A stretch of 19,567 bases of DNA from Bolinopsis microptera. Lineage: Eukaryota; Ctenophora; Tentaculata; Lobata; Bolinopsidae. A program made the position numbers and the translations under genes. Positions within the stretch are counted from its first letter, which is position 1. Each line of letters begins with the position of its first letter. The notes beneath the pieces were generated by a model. That model worked only from the letters and a program-made list of their open reading frames with translations, was not told the DNA's origin and searched no databases. Shown piece after piece: positions 17,042-19,567 of this stretch. The stretch is taken from the NCBI RefSeq assembly GCF_026151205.1, contig NW_026971911.1, positions 1 to 19,567 of the forward strand, written 5' to 3'.

Positions 17042-18466
17042 ATGATTGTTGAAGGTGTACTGACCTTCATTGGGAGTTCATGTAAAGGAAGGGTAAAAAT
17101 CGTTGTGAAAACGAAAGATAAGGAGACGGACTATCTTGTCTGGTCATCGATTATCCCCGATGAGTTGAAGGTTTGTAGTTTGCCATACAAAAGGATCAAA
17201 TTTTAACGGTTTTTAAAAAATATTTCAGTTCAAAACAGTTATAGTGTAAAGTAGGAGATTGAAAATCTGACATCTGCTCGTAAAATTACTATTAATGACA
17301 AATTCACCATATGAAATTTTTGTGACACAAATTTTCAATTTGCAATTTATTTTTGTGTAATAGAAAATAATATCAAACAGATAAATAGTAAGATAAATAT
17401 AAAGACTCTCGAGAAGACTGTAAACGGCAAATCTTACACGAATGTTGTTGGGTTGAGCGTCATTACACCAACAGTACAACAGTCAACCCCAGCTGCAAAA
17501 CACCGTAAAAGAGTGAGTCTATTTTAAAGAAATCAATATATTTCTACAGTTTATACTTTTGAACATATAATTTGTGCATGCACCACCGTGTAAATTCAAA
17601 AATCTTCACATGTCATTGCTGTATTACACAGTGATTTTAATTTGTTAAGTTACATCGTATGTCAATTTGAAAATTTTCCAGATAGCTAAACGACCTACCG
17701 CCACTACAAGAGACCCAGGTAAAAACAAAACCCCTCCATTTTAGATTTGGAAGACCTTCTTAGAAATGATACATATTTAGTTTTTATTAAAATTTCAAAA
17801 CATTGTAATCGAATGCTATACAAATAGAAATTTGATCAGTGTATAAAATTATACCTACGAGCTAGCTCACTCTATAGTTTAATGTTTAAGAATAATTAGA
17901 AATGATTTAAATTTTGGAATTGGTTCATCTAATATGAAAAATTTTCATTTCAGATGCAGATGAGGACACAGGACCAACCACCAGCGCAGCCAGTCCCAAA
18001 AAAGTGAGATTATTTTCCTAGAATCTAAGATATGTATTTCTAACTTTAAATCTACAAGTTTTGATAAGCATACATCACCATGTAAATTCAAATGAATATT
18101 CCATTGATCTGTTAGTCACTGAGGATCAAAGCCCTATTCATTCCTGTGATTATCAAAGATCCTGGTCAATAAGTCTTATCAAACACAACTCAATCGTTTG
18201 GAATGAATATTCCGTTGAGGATAAAACAACGATATTATTGTTAATAACACATTCAATTTGTAGGTGAAATCTAGGGGGAAGCAGCTCCCCCCACCTGCAG
18301 ACTTCATAGATTGGGCAGCCTTGTTAGATGTAAGTAATTTAAAATCCTAACAACTCTGTTTAGTAATATTAGCTGGTTAATGAGATAGAGTTATTTAAAA
18401 AAATTAAATATATATATATATATTTTGTAGCTGTACTCCTACACATTAAAAGTCGGTGTTGATTAG
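17042..18466 (+). CDS. Exon-family gene 2: six-exon OB-fold-like protein, 149 aa
   Basis: Coding parts are 17042-17170, 17381-17512, 17682-17718, 17954-18003, 18264-18329 and 18431-18466, with TAG at 18464-18466. All introns are GT-AG, and phases agree throughout (0, 0, 1, 0, 0), totalling 450 bases. The start follows acceptor cttactcag|ct. Exons 1-2 give a beta-rich domain (MIVEGVLTFIG; YLVWSSIIPDELK; KINIKT; YTNVVGLSVI) like that at 14390. Exon 2 ends basic (HRKR), exons 3-4 form an acidic, Ser/Thr-rich linker (DADEDTGPTTS), and exon 5 holds KQLPPPADFIDWAALLD, an acidic-aromatic motif. An acidic tail after an OB-like fold recalls single-strand-binding proteins, but that is analogy only. I do not recognise the gene. 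A polyadenylation signal aataaa lies near 18653. Confidence 0.6.
18138..18320 (+). repeat. Segment duplicated at 9524-9702 (intron end plus exon 5)
   Basis: Near-identical over about 175 bp: ttcctgtgattatcaaaga, caatcgtttggaatgaat, ttgttaataacacattcaa, then the exon. Both the intron and the exon are conserved, so this is a DNA-level duplication. Within the same intron a shorter repeat of aatgaatattcc(a/g)ttga occurs at about 18091 and 18200. Confidence 0.85.
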
Positions 18467-18861
18467 ATCTTCGAAATAAGTCTTTGCATCATTTTATTAA
18501 ACATCGTTATCTGAGATAAAATTGTTCTAAAAGCAACTGGAATATTCACAAATCTTTAAAATAACTTACAAACTAGGAAAGGAAAACAAGTCTTAGGAAG
18601 ACGTACAAAACTATGTGACTTAAAACGGTACAAAACTAAAATATACTGAGTAATAAATAATAATCAAACGAAAAGAATGGCTGCGTACATTTTATCTAAT
18701 CTATTAAAGATTAGTTTCTCGGAAAAAGCTAGATTTCTCTGAATCAAGCAGTAAAAATATATAAATAGTAATGAATATAACACGTCTCTGATAGCAATAT
18801 TGTAAACTAAACACGGGTTAATAGGCTGAGATCATGTCAAATAAAATAAATAAACTAAACA
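18467..18861. other. Region between convergent genes, no gene seen
   Basis: AT-rich. It contains the candidate polyadenylation signal for the gene ending at 18466. It separates that plus-strand gene from the minus-strand ORF that ends at 18862. Confidence 0.45.
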
Positions 18862-19149
18862 CTAAGCTCCAGCGGATTTAAAAAGGATGTGGTTACTATC
18901 GAGGGTGTTCATACCCCCATAACGCTCAAGGGTTTTCAATTGGGTCTGGTAGAACCCCTCTCTAGCTTCCATGGCCTTTTCCCTATCTGCTTGACTTATT
19001 TCAGGTTTAAATTCAAGAGCGTCCACTATAATAACAGAAAGGTGCGTACTAAGTGAAGATATATATATATATATATTTGTCTGTTTAAAGTGTGCTGTGT
19101 GAGCTATTTGCTTTGTTTTGTAATTTACGATTAACTCTGCTAATTTCAT
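18862..19149 (-). CDS. Small minus-strand ORF or terminal exon, unrecognised
   Basis: An open frame of 95 codons, read from 19149 down to TAG at 18862-18864. The C-terminal half (from VDALEFKPEISQADREK to the end at SAGA) is charged, helix-like and protein-like. The N-terminal half includes IYIYI, encoded by an AT dinucleotide run (about 19059-19075), and looks intronic. A good acceptor (ctgttattatag) precedes the protein-like part at 19025, so the real protein may have a terminal exon 18862-19025 in phase 1 joined to an exon I cannot place. I do not recognise the family. It diverges from the F-box-like gene, about 150 bp away start to start. Confidence 0.45.
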   Translation of the reverse strand: MKLAELIVNYKTKQIAHTAHFKQTNIYIYISSLSTHLSVIIVDALEFKPEISQADREKAMEAREGFYQTQLKTLERYGGMNTLDSNHILFKSAGA

Positions 19150-19301
19150 AGTGTCGCTTTGTCAGCAATTTTTGTGCAATTTTCTGAAATTCGTAATTAT
19201 TTGCCCTTTATTATTTGATTAAGAGTTATTCTTGAAAACTGTGAGGAAATTTTTTGATAAACTGTTTTTCAAATCAATACTTAACGTTTCAGTTGATAAA
19301 T
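19150..19301. promoter_or_regulatory. Possible shared region between divergent genes
   Basis: About 150 bp separate the minus-strand ATG (19149) and the plus-strand ATG (19302). An acceptor-like gtttcag at 19286-19292 suggests that the plus-strand ATG exon may be preceded by a non-coding exon. No defined promoter motif is seen. Confidence 0.25.
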
Positions 19302-19567
19302 ATGACAACTAAACAGCAAGAGATATCAGAATCAAATGAGACTGATAAGATCGTTATACGAGAAATAAAGCCACTTTTACCTCGGGAGATATGGGAGATA
19401 ATATTCTACCTGATTCCAATCAGAGATAAGTTGACATGCAGCAAGCTTATTATAGAATTCAGAGACTTTTATCAAGAATTATTCACAAACTATGAGAAGT
19501 ATGTTGACAGCTTCAGAGACTTTAAAGTTGAAAAAGCGTCGCTTAATGGACTGAACTTATACCAGAT
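19302..19567 (+). CDS. F-box-like protein, N-terminal part (runs off the window)
   Basis: The ATG at 19302 opens a frame of 88 codons still open at the window edge. After a polar lead (MTTKQQEISESNETDK), residues of about 27-60 read LLPREIWEIIFYLIPIRDKLTCSK, the L-P-x-E-[IL]-x-x-x-[IL]-F...-L-x-x-x-D-x-L pattern of an F-box. F-box proteins bind SKP1 and recruit substrates to SCF ubiquitin ligases; the substrate-binding part would lie beyond the window. The end of the visible part (SLNGLNLYQ) could begin a leucine-rich region, but too little is present to say. Confidence 0.65.
   Translation, partial: MTTKQQEISESNETDKIVIREIKPLLPREIWEIIFYLIPIRDKLTCSKLIIEFRDFYQELFTNYEKYVDSFRDFKVEKASLNGLNLYQ

Noticed and set aside
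17225-17479. 84-codon minus-strand frame
   Set aside because: Opposite exon 2 of the exon-family gene, whose phases and homology to 14788-14916 support the plus strand.

Overview
The window looks like AT-rich nuclear DNA of an invertebrate animal. The evidence is short exons bounded by GT-AG introns, an intact Ty3/gypsy LTR retrotransposon, a spliced DDE-type transposase-like gene, remnants of a Maverick/Polinton-type B-family DNA polymerase, non-autonomous inverted-repeat elements and an F-box-like gene start. I cannot name the species. There are no prokaryotic operons and no rRNA, tRNA or CRISPR features that I can see.

Layout. 1-215 is unremarkable apart from a short GC-rich stretch. 225-775 is an array of seven hairpin-forming units that runs into the reading frame of a two-exon transposase-like gene (693-2809, intron 2466-2596). 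2810-3766 holds no gene but contains a small 17-bp inverted-repeat element (3287-3482). 4287-9397 is a complete LTR retrotransposon: identical 172-bp LTRs, gag, pol and a polypurine tract. gag and pol share one frame and are separated by a single UGA-CUA stop. The primer site beside the 5' LTR is complementary to the LTR itself, which suggests self-priming. The element sits in one of two diverged copies of a host segment (3767-4286 continuing at 9402-9511, and 9697-10292). The second copy preserves the empty target site.

From 9.5 to 18.5 kb the DNA is a patchwork of related short exons. I reconstruct one six-exon gene (17042-18466, 149 aa, all splice phases consistent), a partial relative (14390-14916) and two degraded relatives around the retrotransposon. 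Their first two exons share a beta-strand-rich pattern that I read, as inference, as an OB-fold-like nucleic-acid-binding module. Between these lie a broken Maverick/Polinton-type polymerase (11801-12658), an 801-bp inverted-repeat transposon with 10-bp repeat arrays (12868-13668), and an exon resembling a domain found with such polymerases (15486-15664). The right edge has a small minus-strand ORF (18862-19149) divergent from an F-box-like gene that runs off the window (19302 onward).

Overall, this is repeat-driven, locally duplicated DNA. The retrotransposon looks young, with identical LTRs and open frames, although its reverse transcriptase motif reads FSDN. The exon family and polymerase remnants look older and are partly decayed.
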